Source of the DNA: Methylococcales bacterium
GTDB lineage: Bacteria; Pseudomonadota; Gammaproteobacteria; Methylococcales; Methylomonadaceae
Length of the DNA stretch: 47,833 nt
NCBI GenBank assembly: GCA_028712795.1
Contig: JAQTPT010000029.1
Location: 1 to 47,833, forward strand
Direction: 5' to 3'
Positions within the stretch are counted from its first letter, which is position 1. Each line of letters opens with the position of its first letter. The notes under the pieces are model-generated. The model did not search any database and was not told the origin of the DNA. It saw nothing but the letters and a program-made list of their open reading frames with translations. This document shows, in pieces, positions 34,211-44,230 of this stretch. Made by a program: the position numbers and the translations under genes.

Positions 34211-34906
34211 TCAAATATCCAAGGATTCTATTTCTTTATAGGCATGGTTTAGCCACATTTTAACCCGTTGCCGCTCAAGTAAACCCAACGCATTGAGACT
34301 TTCGGTGTCTTTGTTTTTTGCCGCCCAAAAACTGTAGCTGTTACTATCAATCTTGGTCATTACCGGCGCATGAAGGCGCTTTATCGTAATAACTTTGGCA
34401 TCGAAAGCCAACGCCCGCTCTTTAACGCCCGAAAGCTCCAGAATTTTAAAGTGCTCATCACGGAGCTGGTTCTCGACCAGAATATAATTAAGCCGGGTGC
34501 GGAACTGATCGAGCAATTTATTCAGCAGATCGACACTATCCTTACCTGAATCCATGACATTCCAATAGCAAATAGAAATCCCCATTTCTTCAGCCAACTC
34601 AAGCACGCCCGATTCTTCAATCCACTGGGCCAACGGATAATGGGTTTGCGCAGCAAGATCAACCAGAATACGCTGATCAGGTTGGGATAAAGCAGCTTCC
34701 ATAATGGCATCAAGACTTTCGTAATTGTCGATAACCGTTGGCGAGGCATAGTCTGAGTAAAAACGCAGCAATGAACCATGCGATCTATCGGTATCAAAAC
34801 CAATAAAAGGGATGTCATGATCAATCATATACTGGGCCAGTAAACGCGCAACAACCGATTTACCTACGCCGCCTTTTTCGCCGCCGATAAGATGAATAGT
34901 ACTCAT
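34211..34906 (-). CDS. ParA/MinD-like P-loop ATPase
   Basis: 231 residues with the deviant Walker A of the ParA/MinD class, IGGEKGGVGKS (7-17), followed by FIGFDTDRSHGSLLRFY (the aspartate strand) and ILVDLAAQTHYPLAQWIEES (Walker B region). No DNA-binding domain and no ParB-like gene are visible, so plasmid partition is unlikely; the sequence resembles small MobD-like or nucleotide-binding proteins. It lies between two transglutaminase-like genes on their strand (104 bases after one, 61 before the next), so co-expression is likely. Confidence 0.82.
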   Translation of the reverse strand: MSTIHLIGGEKGGVGKSVVARLLAQYMIDHDIPFIGFDTDRSHGSLLRFYSDYASPTVIDNYESLDAIMEAALSQPDQRILVDLAAQTHYPLAQWIEESGVLELAEEMGISICYWNVMDSGKDSVDLLNKLLDQFRTRLNYILVENQLRDEHFKILELSGVKERALAFDAKVITIKRLHAPVMTKIDSNSYSFWAAKNKDTESLNALGLLERQRVKMWLNHAYKEIESLDI

Positions 34907-35010
34907 ATAAATATAAACTCCTGGAAATTACAAATTGATTTAGGTTTAAGGTGAAAAAACCCATTCTACCCGGCTCACTTTTACCTTGGGCTTTGTGCCT
35001 TTAATCCCGG

Positions 35011-35949
35011 TTATTCCAACCTCAACACATCCACAGAGACCGACAGCGTATGCTGGCCACCGCCAAAAGCAATGCCTTTAAGCGGGGTCACATCGGCAAA
35101 ATCACGTCCCCAGGCCAGCGTAATATGTTGATCCAGCGGCACGGTATTATTGGTCGGATCAAAATCCAGCCAGCCAGTGCCGGGAATATAGACAGAAAAC
35201 CAGGCATGCGAGGCATCCGCGCCTACCAGGCGCTGCTTACCCGGTTCAGGCAAGGTTTCGACATAACCGCTAATGTAGCGTGCGGCTATGCCATAGGCAC
35301 GCAAACAAGCAATAGCGAGATGCGCGAAATCCTGGCAAACCCCTCGACGAAAGCTAAGCACTTCGGATAAAGGGGTGGCAATTGTAGTAAACGTTGGGTC
35401 ATAGGTGAAGTCTTTGTAAATGCGTTGCATTAAGTCATGCACGACTTCGACCAGTGCGCGGTTAGGCAGGAATGAAGTTTGCGCATAATCGGCAAGTTCA
35501 GGCATGATTGTCACCATGGGCGAGTCCAGAACGTATTGACGGGCATTCAAAATTTCAAGAACTTGATCCTGATTTTGTAGTTGGATTTGACCTTGCTGAC
35601 TTTGTGGTGGCGGCCCTTGCAACGGTGCTTCCTGTAATAGACTGCGCACTTGCTCCCAGGTTATTTGATTCAACAAATCCAGATTGTTTTGTCTGGGAAA
35701 TATGGTCACTTCATTGATTGCGGTGACATCCAGTCGAGTATGGGGTTGCTGGATAGAAAAATAAGCGACGCGATTGCCAAAATAATCAACACGCTCACGA
35801 AAATCCACAGCGGTTGGCTTAATGTCAAAGCGGCTGCTATCGCACTGCTGACGCCAAAAATTGCGGGGTTGTAATCTCGCTTCATTCTGGCATAACCCTA
35901 CCGGCTGGCTATAGTGATAGAGCGTGCTATGGGTAATGCGGTATTTCAC
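35011..35949 (-). CDS. Transglutaminase-like protein (second copy)
   Basis: 312 residues: N-terminal Bact_transglu_N domain (YRITHSTLYHYSQPV, NEARLQPRN) and catalytic core with Cys205 (RRGVCQDFAHL), His248 (DASHAWFSVY) and Asp264 (DFDPTNN). A glutamine-rich insert (about 112-130: GPPPQSQQGQIQLQNQDQ) lies between the two parts. The start overlaps the ATP-grasp/Alpha-E stop by four bases, so these two are co-translated. This pairing is well known from bacterial genomes. Confidence 0.93.
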   Translation of the reverse strand: MKYRITHSTLYHYSQPVGLCQNEARLQPRNFWRQQCDSSRFDIKPTAVDFRERVDYFGNRVAYFSIQQPHTRLDVTAINEVTIFPRQNNLDLLNQITWEQVRSLLQEAPLQGPPPQSQQGQIQLQNQDQVLEILNARQYVLDSPMVTIMPELADYAQTSFLPNRALVEVVHDLMQRIYKDFTYDPTFTTIATPLSEVLSFRRGVCQDFAHLAIACLRAYGIAARYISGYVETLPEPGKQRLVGADASHAWFSVYIPGTGWLDFDPTNNTVPLDQHITLAWGRDFADVTPLKGIAFGGGQHTLSVSVDVLRLE

Positions 35950-38516
35950 AGTTCGTCCTCAGGAGCATTAAGTATAATCAGCTGTGAAGTCTGCGAGTGG
36001 GTGAAATAAGTCTGCGCTATGACTTCTGCAATTTTCCATAACAAATCAGTCGTATCTGACAGCACACGTTCCAAACTGGTATAAATCCCTTCACTTTCAT
36101 TCACACGGGTTAATTCAAGCACGTTGCACAGGCGCAGGTCAGTATAAGCTTTTAAAATCAAGCGCTCCTCTTCACTCAGATGGCTCTTACCTTTGCCTCG
36201 GGGCAAAGCCTCCAGATGAATTGATAGCTGATAAAGCTGGTAGGCGACCGAGCGGGGATGGGTTTCATCCAGTAACAATAATTCCAGCACCAGTGGTAAC
36301 TGGATAAAAGAACGGTAGCGGCGCTGATAAATGGTCAAGCTGTCAGTTGTTACCAGAACGGCCTCAAGCACCTGATTTTGCAAGGCGTCTTCGTGCCGTG
36401 GCACCAATGTTGAACGGAGCAGGGCAATAAGCGCCAGTGCCCGTTCCAGCCGGCGTCCGCTATCAAGCATAAACCAGGCGGATTCGCGGGTCATGCTCTC
36501 ACTGGTTAAACCGGTAAATGCGACGATGCCGGTAATTAAATCATCCAGATTATTCTGTAGTTGTTCGACATTGATTTCAGTATTGATGACCCGAAGTTGC
36601 CACCGGCGTTGAATATTATCGACACTGCGCCAGGTATCTTGTGACCATAAATCCCGGATATTGAATGCCGCATGAAAAAAGGCTAGGATATTCGCCGTTA
36701 ACGAGCCTTTCTTACTACTGTCTTTAACCAGGGACAGTAACTCGGTTTCAGGTGTTTTCAGGAGTTGCGCATCGCCTTTCACAAACCCTGGATAGGTGCC
36801 TGTGACTTGGGTAAGGGTGCGCAGCAAGACCGTGAGGCAGTCATTATCAACGGGGTCTTTAAATTCAAGTGTTTCCCGTAATTTTTGCAATACAGTCCGT
36901 AACAGCCGTGTCACCGCTTCAGTGCGCTCAAGATGCCGACCCACCCAAAACAGATTGTCGGCTGCGCGACTGGTCAGTGGTTCGGTGATGGCATCAATTA
37001 ATTGGTTGCGCCTGGGTTGGGTCCATAAACTGACTGTTTTATCGGGTTCGGTGGCTAATACCCAGGTGTCTTTGCTAATTCCGCCCGCTTGATTTGAAAC
37101 AATAAAATTATTCTTTTGAGGGGCGATACGGGTAAGCCCACCTGGCATTACCGTATAATCATTGCCGCTTGCGACTACAAAACTGCGGATAACGGCGTTA
37201 CGCGGTTCGATATGATTGTCTATAAATGACGGTAGCGTAGAGAAGCTGACTTGTTCCTGCCCTATAAACAGGTGCGGTTTAGCTAAAATTTGGCAGCGCA
37301 GGTCTTCTTTTTCTTTAAGGGTCAACTCGCCGCCAAATACGGCATGATTGCCCTGGCTGCGATTGATGGGCTTAATGACCAGACTGTCGAGACTTTGCAG
37401 GACAAAATCGCGTTCGCGGCGCTGGCCACACCACCAGGTCGCTACCGAGGAGAGCTTAAGTTCCTGATTTAAAAAATGCCGGGATAATCTCGGCAGAAAT
37501 GCCAGCAAACCGGGGTTTTCCAGAACGCTGCTGCCCAAAGGATTGGCAATTGCAACATTGCCTCGCCGGACCACTTCCAGCAATCCCGCCACACCCAATT
37601 TGGATCCGCTGCGTAATTCCAGCGGATCGCAGAAAGAATCATCAACACGGCGTAAAATAACATCGACGGGTTGAAGACCTGCCAGTGATTTAAGCCATAC
37701 ATGACCGTCACGCACCGTCAGATCACCTCCCTGAACGAGGGTATAACCAAGATATGCAGCCAAGTAGGCATGTTCAAAATAGGTTTCATTGAGCGGGCCG
37801 GGCGTTAATATGACAATGCGGGGATCTTCTTTGTTGTGCGGCGCAATAGCAGCAAGCCCCTTATGCAGGGCTTTAAAAAAACCGGATAACCGATGCACCT
37901 GTGTCTCACGAAAAATATCGGTGAGAACGCGAGTCATCACCGTGCGGTTTTCCAGCGCATATCCTGAACCGGAAGGCGCCTGGGTGCGGTCATCCAATAC
38001 CCACATACGACCGTTGGGGCCACGGGCAAGATTCGCTGAATAAATGGTCAGGTGCCGCTGCTGGTTTTGCAATGCACTTACGCAAGGATGCAAAAAGCCT
38101 TCATGGCTCAGTACCAGATCAGGCGGGAGCAAGCCTTTTTTTAACAGGCTTTGTTTGCCGTAAATATCTTTTAGTATCAGGTCGAGAAGTTCAGCGCGCT
38201 GCTTAATGCCCGCTTCAATCACTGACCACTCATCACTGCTAATCAATAAGGGGACTGGATCAAGCCGCCAGGGACGTGTTAAGTTTTGCGAGTCGCCGTA
38301 AACATTGTATGTGACACCGTTTTCACGCAACAAACGCTGCGCTTCCTTGCGGCGTAGCTCAAGATTTTCGCTACCCATGTTTTCAAGGGCGGCCATAAAG
38401 CGCTCCCAATAGGGCAGCGCTTTATTTTCGGTGGCATACATTTCATCGTATATGCCAAGTTGCGTTGCGTAATATTGCGTGCCGATATCATTGGCAGGGC
38501 TGGTAGTGTTACGCAC
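35946..38516 (-). CDS. Circularly permuted ATP-grasp and Alpha-E fusion protein
   Basis: 856 residues. The first ~515 are a circularly permuted ATP-grasp ligase (WRLDPVPLLISSDEW, LARGPNGRMWVLDDRTQAPS, GYALENRTVMTRVL, SLVIKPINRSQGNHAVFGGE, RPGG-like MPGGLTRIA). From EPLTSRAADNLFWVGRHLER onwards (~520-840) it is the all-helical Alpha-E domain. The two domains are often separate neighbouring genes; here they are fused. ATP-grasp enzymes join a carboxylate to an amine or thiol; the family is predicted to make a peptide-like product. It is first in a tight operon with the transglutaminase-like gene (overlap ATGA). Confidence 0.92.
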   Translation of the reverse strand: MRNTTSPANDIGTQYYATQLGIYDEMYATENKALPYWERFMAALENMGSENLELRRKEAQRLLRENGVTYNVYGDSQNLTRPWRLDPVPLLISSDEWSVIEAGIKQRAELLDLILKDIYGKQSLLKKGLLPPDLVLSHEGFLHPCVSALQNQQRHLTIYSANLARGPNGRMWVLDDRTQAPSGSGYALENRTVMTRVLTDIFRETQVHRLSGFFKALHKGLAAIAPHNKEDPRIVILTPGPLNETYFEHAYLAAYLGYTLVQGGDLTVRDGHVWLKSLAGLQPVDVILRRVDDSFCDPLELRSGSKLGVAGLLEVVRRGNVAIANPLGSSVLENPGLLAFLPRLSRHFLNQELKLSSVATWWCGQRRERDFVLQSLDSLVIKPINRSQGNHAVFGGELTLKEKEDLRCQILAKPHLFIGQEQVSFSTLPSFIDNHIEPRNAVIRSFVVASGNDYTVMPGGLTRIAPQKNNFIVSNQAGGISKDTWVLATEPDKTVSLWTQPRRNQLIDAITEPLTSRAADNLFWVGRHLERTEAVTRLLRTVLQKLRETLEFKDPVDNDCLTVLLRTLTQVTGTYPGFVKGDAQLLKTPETELLSLVKDSSKKGSLTANILAFFHAAFNIRDLWSQDTWRSVDNIQRRWQLRVINTEINVEQLQNNLDDLITGIVAFTGLTSESMTRESAWFMLDSGRRLERALALIALLRSTLVPRHEDALQNQVLEAVLVTTDSLTIYQRRYRSFIQLPLVLELLLLDETHPRSVAYQLYQLSIHLEALPRGKGKSHLSEEERLILKAYTDLRLCNVLELTRVNESEGIYTSLERVLSDTTDLLWKIAEVIAQTYFTHSQTSQLIILNAPEDEL

Positions 38517-38635
38517 GGATAATTCCTTATGTTTGTTCGTTGTCAGCGTGTTGCATCTTCTCCCATAATGGGAGTGTAAGGCACCGTGAATAAAGTTTTA
38601 ATCTTAGGCGATTTTCTGTTGAAAATATACCTAAC

Positions 38636-38872
38636 TTACTGGTCTTTTTGTTTGCCATTTATTTGCAAGAATAGGTGCATAACTTGCTGAGTGCCTATTT
38701 TTACGTCTCCGCTAGCCCTTCCGCGTTCTTTACGGTCGTTGTCCCGGTTCCCTTTCCCTGGATGTTTTTCTTCTGCATAACCCCAATTGATCCACTGATT
38801 GCAGATTTTGCAAAAGTGATTGACTGCCCTGGCCGCCGTCGAAAAAGGATAAAAACTACTTATGTCTATCAT
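38636..38872 (-). CDS. Doubtful small ORF in the gap before the ATP-grasp gene
   Basis: 78 residues, ISSFYPFSTAARAVNHFCKI, then WINWGYAEEKHPGKGNRD and a basic stretch. The composition is protein-like and has two cysteines, but I recognise no family and there is no clear ribosome-binding site. It could be part of a decayed mobile gene. The rest of 38517-39076 shows no gene. Confidence 0.3.
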   Translation of the reverse strand: MIDISSFYPFSTAARAVNHFCKICNQWINWGYAEEKHPGKGNRDNDRKERGRASGDVKIGTQQVMHLFLQINGKQKDQ

Positions 38873-39076
38873 TGGACAATGCCTTGGGTAATTCGCAATA
38901 AATATACTATATAAATGTACAGATTAACTGAAGTAACTATAAAGTAGAATGGCAAAAATTAGCAGGTGTTATTTTTTGCGAGTTTCCTTAAGGAGGGCCA
39001 GGACTGACCGGCTTTATAAATGTGCCAAGCCCTACGCGGTCAATTTTTTGCAGCCTAAGGTTAAGAGCCAACGCCA

Positions 39077-40381
39077 TCAATGTCTTTTGGTAATATCCTG
39101 ATAGTGGCGCAGTGTCTCGCCAGTATAGATCTGACGGGGACGGTAAATAGTGACCTGTTCGCCATGGATCATTTCACGCCAATGCGCCAACCATCCGGGC
39201 ATACGTCCAATAGCAAATAAAACGGTGAACATATTGGTTGGGATGCCGGCTGCGCGCAGTATTAAACCGGAATAAAAATCCACATTCGGATACAATTTCC
39301 TGGAGATGAAATAGTCATCTTTCAGGGCGATTTCTTCGAGCCGTCTGGCAATATCCAGCAGTGGATCATTGAGCCCCGGTTTATTAAGCAGCTTGTCACA
39401 ATGTTGTTTTAACACCTGGGCGCGGGGATCAAAGTTTTTATAAACGCGGTGGCCAAAACCCATTAATCGGCTTGATGAATTTTTGTCTTTGGCCTGATTT
39501 ATAAATTCAGTGCCATCGCCCCCTTCAGCGTGGATCTGTTCCAGCATTGTGATAACTTCCTGATTAGCTCCGCCATGACGTGGCCCCCATAGCGCGGCGA
39601 TACCCGCAGTAATTACCGCATACACATTAGCCAAACTGGAGCCTGCGGTGCGTACAGACGATGTGCTACAATTTTGCTCATGATCCGCATGGAGTATCAG
39701 GAACATATCAATGGCCTTAACGATGTCGGGATCGAGTTGATAATCACGCACAGGCGAGGCGAACATCATGTTCATAAAGTTACTGGTATATTTGTACTTG
39801 ATGGAAGGATAAACCAGGGGTTCGCCGATTGATTTTTTATAAGAGAAAGCGGCAATAGTCCGCACCTGGGAAACCAGGTTGGCAAGAATTTGTATTTCCG
39901 TGTCTTCATCCAACCGATCGGGAAGCGGATAAAAAGTGGACAACGATGCAACCATAGTCGCAAGAATCCCCATTGGATGAGAGCCGCGAGGGAAGCCGTT
40001 GAAAAAATGATGCATATCTTCATGAATAATGGACGATTCATTAAGACGCGTTGAAAAGGTCAGCAATTGGTCGCTTTTTGGCAACTCACCATAAAGCAAT
40101 AAATAGGCAACTTCGACAAAACGGGAATGTTCAGCCAATTCTTCAATGGCATAACCGCGATAACGGAGTATGCCTTTTTCGCCATCGATATAAGTGATGG
40201 CGCTTTCACAAGCGCCGGTGTTCCCGTAGCCATCATCCAGTGTCACATAGCCGGTTTGGCCGCGTAACTTGGTAATATCAATGGCTCTTTCTCCTTCAAC
40301 ACCGATGTAAGTAGGCAAGGAGTAGCTTTTATCTTCCAACGTCAGTGTAGCCGGGTTTAGCAGTTTTAATTTATCGCTCAT
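39077..40381 (-). CDS. gltA: Citrate synthase
   Basis: 434 residues, the hexameric type of Gram-negative bacteria. Visible are GACESAITYIDGEKGILRYR, FLILHADHEQNCSTSSVR (first active-site His), WGPRHGGANQEVI, and MGFGHRVYKNFDPRA (second His) with the later NVDFYSGLIL. It condenses oxaloacetate with acetyl-CoA to enter the TCA cycle. It lies on the same strand between the DUF2126 gene and the ATP-grasp gene, with intergenic spaces of about 170 and 560 bases, so it is probably transcribed separately. Confidence 0.97.
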   Translation of the reverse strand: MSDKLKLLNPATLTLEDKSYSLPTYIGVEGERAIDITKLRGQTGYVTLDDGYGNTGACESAITYIDGEKGILRYRGYAIEELAEHSRFVEVAYLLLYGELPKSDQLLTFSTRLNESSIIHEDMHHFFNGFPRGSHPMGILATMVASLSTFYPLPDRLDEDTEIQILANLVSQVRTIAAFSYKKSIGEPLVYPSIKYKYTSNFMNMMFASPVRDYQLDPDIVKAIDMFLILHADHEQNCSTSSVRTAGSSLANVYAVITAGIAALWGPRHGGANQEVITMLEQIHAEGGDGTEFINQAKDKNSSSRLMGFGHRVYKNFDPRAQVLKQHCDKLLNKPGLNDPLLDIARRLEEIALKDDYFISRKLYPNVDFYSGLILRAAGIPTNMFTVLFAIGRMPGWLAHWREMIHGEQVTIYRPRQIYTGETLRHYQDITKRH

Positions 40382-40550
40382 TTTAATACTCCAAATCTAA
40401 TTTATCGTTATTCTTATCGGGTTATTCGATAGCATGGTGGGTTTGCAATAGCGCAATCCAACATGGAATGCTTCGATGCGTTGGGTTAAGCCTGTCGCCT
40501 AACCCAACTTATAAAACTTATTTCGATGGGCGAAACGGGGATGCCTAAAG

Positions 40551-43500
40551 CTACCGGTTGCGGTGGCGTAAATCCAGCGTGAACGGATACTCTAAACTCA
40601 ATTCTTCCGCGGGTGGCGCCATAGCCCTGGGCGCTGCGTCAGAAACGCTAAAATTAGACAGTAACGCTTTATCGGACGCAGCGACCTGAGTCGTCGCCAG
40701 CGGTGGTCTGATGATAACCCCCGGCGTATGACCATAATCCCAAAAGCGCGTCATGCGACGGGTTTCCGCTGCGTAATCATTAACAGGAAAATCATCATAG
40801 CTACGACCACCGGGATGTGCCACGTAATAAGTGCAACCGCCCACCGAGCGCCCATTCCAAGTGTCGATCATGTCAAAAACCAGCGGCGTATGCGGTGCAA
40901 TTGTGGGGTGCAACGCCGAAGGCGGTTGCCATGCCCGATAACGCACACCGGCAACATATTCACCTTTGCGGCCAGTGTTTCGCATGGGTAGACGTCTGCC
41001 GTTACAGGCAATGACGTAACGGCTTTCAGTAAATCCGGTCACCGAAACCTGGATGCGCTCAACCGATGAGTCCACATAACGCGCGGTGCCGGTGCTGCTG
41101 ACTTCTTCACCCAGCACATGCCAGGGTTCAATCGCGAAACGCAATTCCATATCAACGCCGTCTATCAAGGTATTGCCGTAACGAGGAAAGCGGAATTCGA
41201 AAAATGGCTCCAGCCATTCCAGTTCAAAGCCAAAGCCAGCGCGTTGCAGGTCCTTAGTGACCTGTTTCATGTCTTCGCGGACATAATGCGGCAACATGAA
41301 TTTGTCATGCAACTCAGTTCCCCAGCGCACTAAATCGTGTCTATAGGGTTCGCGCCAGAACCAGGCAATCAATGACCGCAGTAATACCGTTTGTACTAAT
41401 GACATCCTGGCATGGGGCGGCATTTCAAAAGATCGCAGTTCAAGAATCCCGAGCCTTCCGGTTGAACTGTCAGGTGAGTAGAGTTTATCAATACAAAACT
41501 CGGAACGGTGCGTGTTTCCGGTTATATCGGTCAGTAAATGGCGGAGCAAACGGTCAACCAGCCAGGGTTCAGGGACTTCACCTTCGGGTATTTGTTGAAA
41601 GGCAATTTCCAGCTCATAGAGTTTTTCATCACGGCCTTCATCGACGCGCGGCGCCTGGCTGGTAGGCCCGATAAACATACCTGAAAATAAATACGACAAA
41701 CCGGGATGATGTTGCCAGTAAGTGATCAGGCTTTGTAATAAATCAGGGCGGCGCAGTAGCGGACTGTCGGTCGGCATTTCCGCGCCCATCGTAATATGGT
41801 TGCCGCCGCCTGTCCCCGTATGGCGGCCATCCTGCATAAATTTTTCGGTGCCCAGTCTGGCCTGGTGCGCCTGGTCATAAAGGATGGTGGTTTTTTCCAC
41901 CAACTCCTGCCAAGTTTTGGACGGATGGATATTTACCTCGATAACGCCGGGATCAGGCGTGACCATTAAGCGTTCGATACGGTAATCACGCGGCGGCTCA
42001 TAACCTTCCATCACAATTGGAATTGCCAGGCTTTCAGCGGTGGCTTCAATAGCGGCGACCAGCTCAAGGTAATGTTCCAGCAGTGTCAACGGCGGCATAA
42101 AGATATACAGTCTGCCTTCCCGGGCTTCCACACACAGCGCGGTATGCGGCACTTCAACTACTTTGGTGGCGTCATCGCCCGGCTCCTGTTCGATAATTTC
42201 CGGGTGCTCATTCCTTTTGGCTTCGATGTGGCTGTAGCGGCGCGTCACCTCGCCATAGTAATCGCCCAGTTCGGGTAAGTCTTCAAACAGACTTTGGGGT
42301 TCTTGCGAGTCACGTTTATCGGGTGCAACCCAAGGCAGGCTGGCTAACGGTAAACGCATGCCCATGGGTGAATTGCCTGGAATCAGGAACATAGCGCCAC
42401 GCCTGAAATCCCAGGGGCCGCTTTTCCAGCATTGTCCCGACCAATCCCATTTGACGGGTAAAGTAAAACCCACGGGTTGATCTAAACCGGCATCCAATAG
42501 TTTGGTTAAGGTTTTTCGTTCAATAGAGTCTTTAAGGTTGATTTTTGAAGGGTCCAGATTTTCGGGCAAGGTGCCTTCTTGCCAAAGATAATAAAAATTG
42601 TCTTCATAAGCCGTGGTTATGTAGCGTGATTGCACACCCAAGCGCTGACTGATTTGGTAAATAAATTTTTGCGCCTGTTTTACCGTATGCCCATAATCTT
42701 TGTTAATGTCGGCAAGCAACGAGGGATTACGCCAGACCGAGGTACCGTCTTTGCGCCAAAAAATGCCATATTGCCAACGCGGCAAAGGCTCGCCTGGGTA
42801 CCATTTGCCTTGGCCATAATGGAGCATGGCTCCATTTGCAAAGACATCGCGCAGACGAAGGGTCAATTGTTGTGCGCGTTCACGCTTGTTTGCACCATCT
42901 GCGTGCGTATTCCATTCATCGCCTTCCATATCGTCGACGGAAACAAAGGTAGGCTCCCCGCCCATGGTCAAGCGGACATCGTCTTCGATTAACCGTTTAT
43001 CAACATATTGTCCCAAAGCGTCAATGTGATACCACTGTTCATCGGTATAAGGCTTGGTGACACGCGGGTCTTCGTGCAAGCGATCCACGGTGTTGCTAAA
43101 CTCAAATTCCACTTTACACTTGTCCGTACCGCCGGTTACGGGCGCGGCGCTGGCAGGATCTGGCGTGCAGGCCAGTGGAATATGGCCTTCGCCCGTCAAT
43201 AAACCCGAAGTAGGATCAAGTCCTATCCAGCCTGCGCCGGGTACGTAGACTTCCGTCCACGCATGTAGATCGGTGAAATCGTGCTCCGGCCCCGACGGCC
43301 CGTCGAGGGATTTAATATCAGAGGTCAGTTGAACCAGATAACCGGACACAAAACGGGCGGCCAGTCCAAGATGACGGACTATTAGTACCAATAACCATGC
43401 CGAATCCCGGCAAGAGCCACTGCGCATTCCCAGTGTTTCTTCACAGGTTTGTATGCCAACTTCCATACGGATGTTGTAGCTGATCGCTTCAAATACCTTG

Positions 43501-43949
43501 CGGTTGATATCGACTAAAAAATCATTAATGGAGCGCTTGCTGATGTCGAATTCACTTACCCACTGTTTTAATAAGGGTCCATCCTCTGCTATTTCAAGAT
43601 AAGGCTGCAGTTCTTTAAGGGTGAGCGCATCGTAGTTAAAGGGATAATTCTCGGCATAATCCTCAACAAAAAAATCAAAGGGATTGATCACGGTCATATC
43701 GGCGATAACTTCAACCTCAACGCTGAGTTTTTCACATTTATTGGGAAACACCACGCGCCCAAGAATGTTGCCAAAAGGATCCTGTTGCCAGTTGATAAAA
43801 TGATTTTTAGGTTCAATGCGCAGCGCATAGGCCTTAATGGGCGTCCGGCAGTGGACTGCCGGGCGCAATCGAAATACATGCGGTGACAATGAAACAGGCC
43901 TATCAAATTTGTATATCGTTTTGTGACGAATGGCGACGCGAATGGTCAT
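40551..43949 (-). CDS. Transglutaminase-DUF2126 (putative amidoligase) fusion protein
   Basis: 1132 residues. The N-terminal ~290 are a complete transglutaminase-like unit: beta domain (SPHVFRLRPAVHCRTPI), Cys180 (RSGSCRDSAW), His229 (TDLHAWTEVY) and Asp245 (GLDPTSG). The rest is DUF2126, described in Pfam as a putative amidoligase: DVRLTMGGEPTFVSVDD, RWQYGIFWRKDGTSVW, TPDPGVIEVNIHPSKTW, HTGTGGGNHITMGA and PRVDEGRDEKLYELEIAF. The E-V-N-x-H-P and T-G-G-G-N-H stretches look like nucleotide or metal sites. Known genome surveys place such proteins with ATP-grasp, Alpha-E and Anbu genes; here gltA intervenes. Substrate unknown; no signal peptide. Confidence 0.92.
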   Translation of the reverse strand: MTIRVAIRHKTIYKFDRPVSLSPHVFRLRPAVHCRTPIKAYALRIEPKNHFINWQQDPFGNILGRVVFPNKCEKLSVEVEVIADMTVINPFDFFVEDYAENYPFNYDALTLKELQPYLEIAEDGPLLKQWVSEFDISKRSINDFLVDINRKVFEAISYNIRMEVGIQTCEETLGMRSGSCRDSAWLLVLIVRHLGLAARFVSGYLVQLTSDIKSLDGPSGPEHDFTDLHAWTEVYVPGAGWIGLDPTSGLLTGEGHIPLACTPDPASAAPVTGGTDKCKVEFEFSNTVDRLHEDPRVTKPYTDEQWYHIDALGQYVDKRLIEDDVRLTMGGEPTFVSVDDMEGDEWNTHADGANKRERAQQLTLRLRDVFANGAMLHYGQGKWYPGEPLPRWQYGIFWRKDGTSVWRNPSLLADINKDYGHTVKQAQKFIYQISQRLGVQSRYITTAYEDNFYYLWQEGTLPENLDPSKINLKDSIERKTLTKLLDAGLDQPVGFTLPVKWDWSGQCWKSGPWDFRRGAMFLIPGNSPMGMRLPLASLPWVAPDKRDSQEPQSLFEDLPELGDYYGEVTRRYSHIEAKRNEHPEIIEQEPGDDATKVVEVPHTALCVEAREGRLYIFMPPLTLLEHYLELVAAIEATAESLAIPIVMEGYEPPRDYRIERLMVTPDPGVIEVNIHPSKTWQELVEKTTILYDQAHQARLGTEKFMQDGRHTGTGGGNHITMGAEMPTDSPLLRRPDLLQSLITYWQHHPGLSYLFSGMFIGPTSQAPRVDEGRDEKLYELEIAFQQIPEGEVPEPWLVDRLLRHLLTDITGNTHRSEFCIDKLYSPDSSTGRLGILELRSFEMPPHARMSLVQTVLLRSLIAWFWREPYRHDLVRWGTELHDKFMLPHYVREDMKQVTKDLQRAGFGFELEWLEPFFEFRFPRYGNTLIDGVDMELRFAIEPWHVLGEEVSSTGTARYVDSSVERIQVSVTGFTESRYVIACNGRRLPMRNTGRKGEYVAGVRYRAWQPPSALHPTIAPHTPLVFDMIDTWNGRSVGGCTYYVAHPGGRSYDDFPVNDYAAETRRMTRFWDYGHTPGVIIRPPLATTQVAASDKALLSNFSVSDAAPRAMAPPAEELSLEYPFTLDLRHRNR

Positions 43950-44230
43950 ATTGTTTTTCCTATTGCCCGATGGTTTGTTTGGCTTTTTACAAAGCTAACG
44001 TTGTTTTGGTAAGCAGTTTGTAATAGTGTAAGCATGAATTGTTCCATTTTTTTATTTCTTAGCAAAAAAGTAATAGACCCTGATTTGTTGGAATGAGTCT
44101 CACGGCATTCCCAAGATTTTGGTTTGCAGTTTTTTTAGCTGACGCATTGATTTAGACATCTCGTTGCAAGATCAAGGGCATGATAAGCGTTATTGGAAAA
44201 AATTAAAAAAGAGGGAGTTGCTGGCCAAAG

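Noticed and set aside
34211..34906. Plasmid partition locus
   Set aside because: There is no ParB-like gene, no centromere-like iterons and no replication initiator nearby.
38870..38890. Similarity of this stretch to the leader of the DUF4160 modules (TATCATTGG words)
   Set aside because: The match is short and imperfect and no DUF4160 gene follows.
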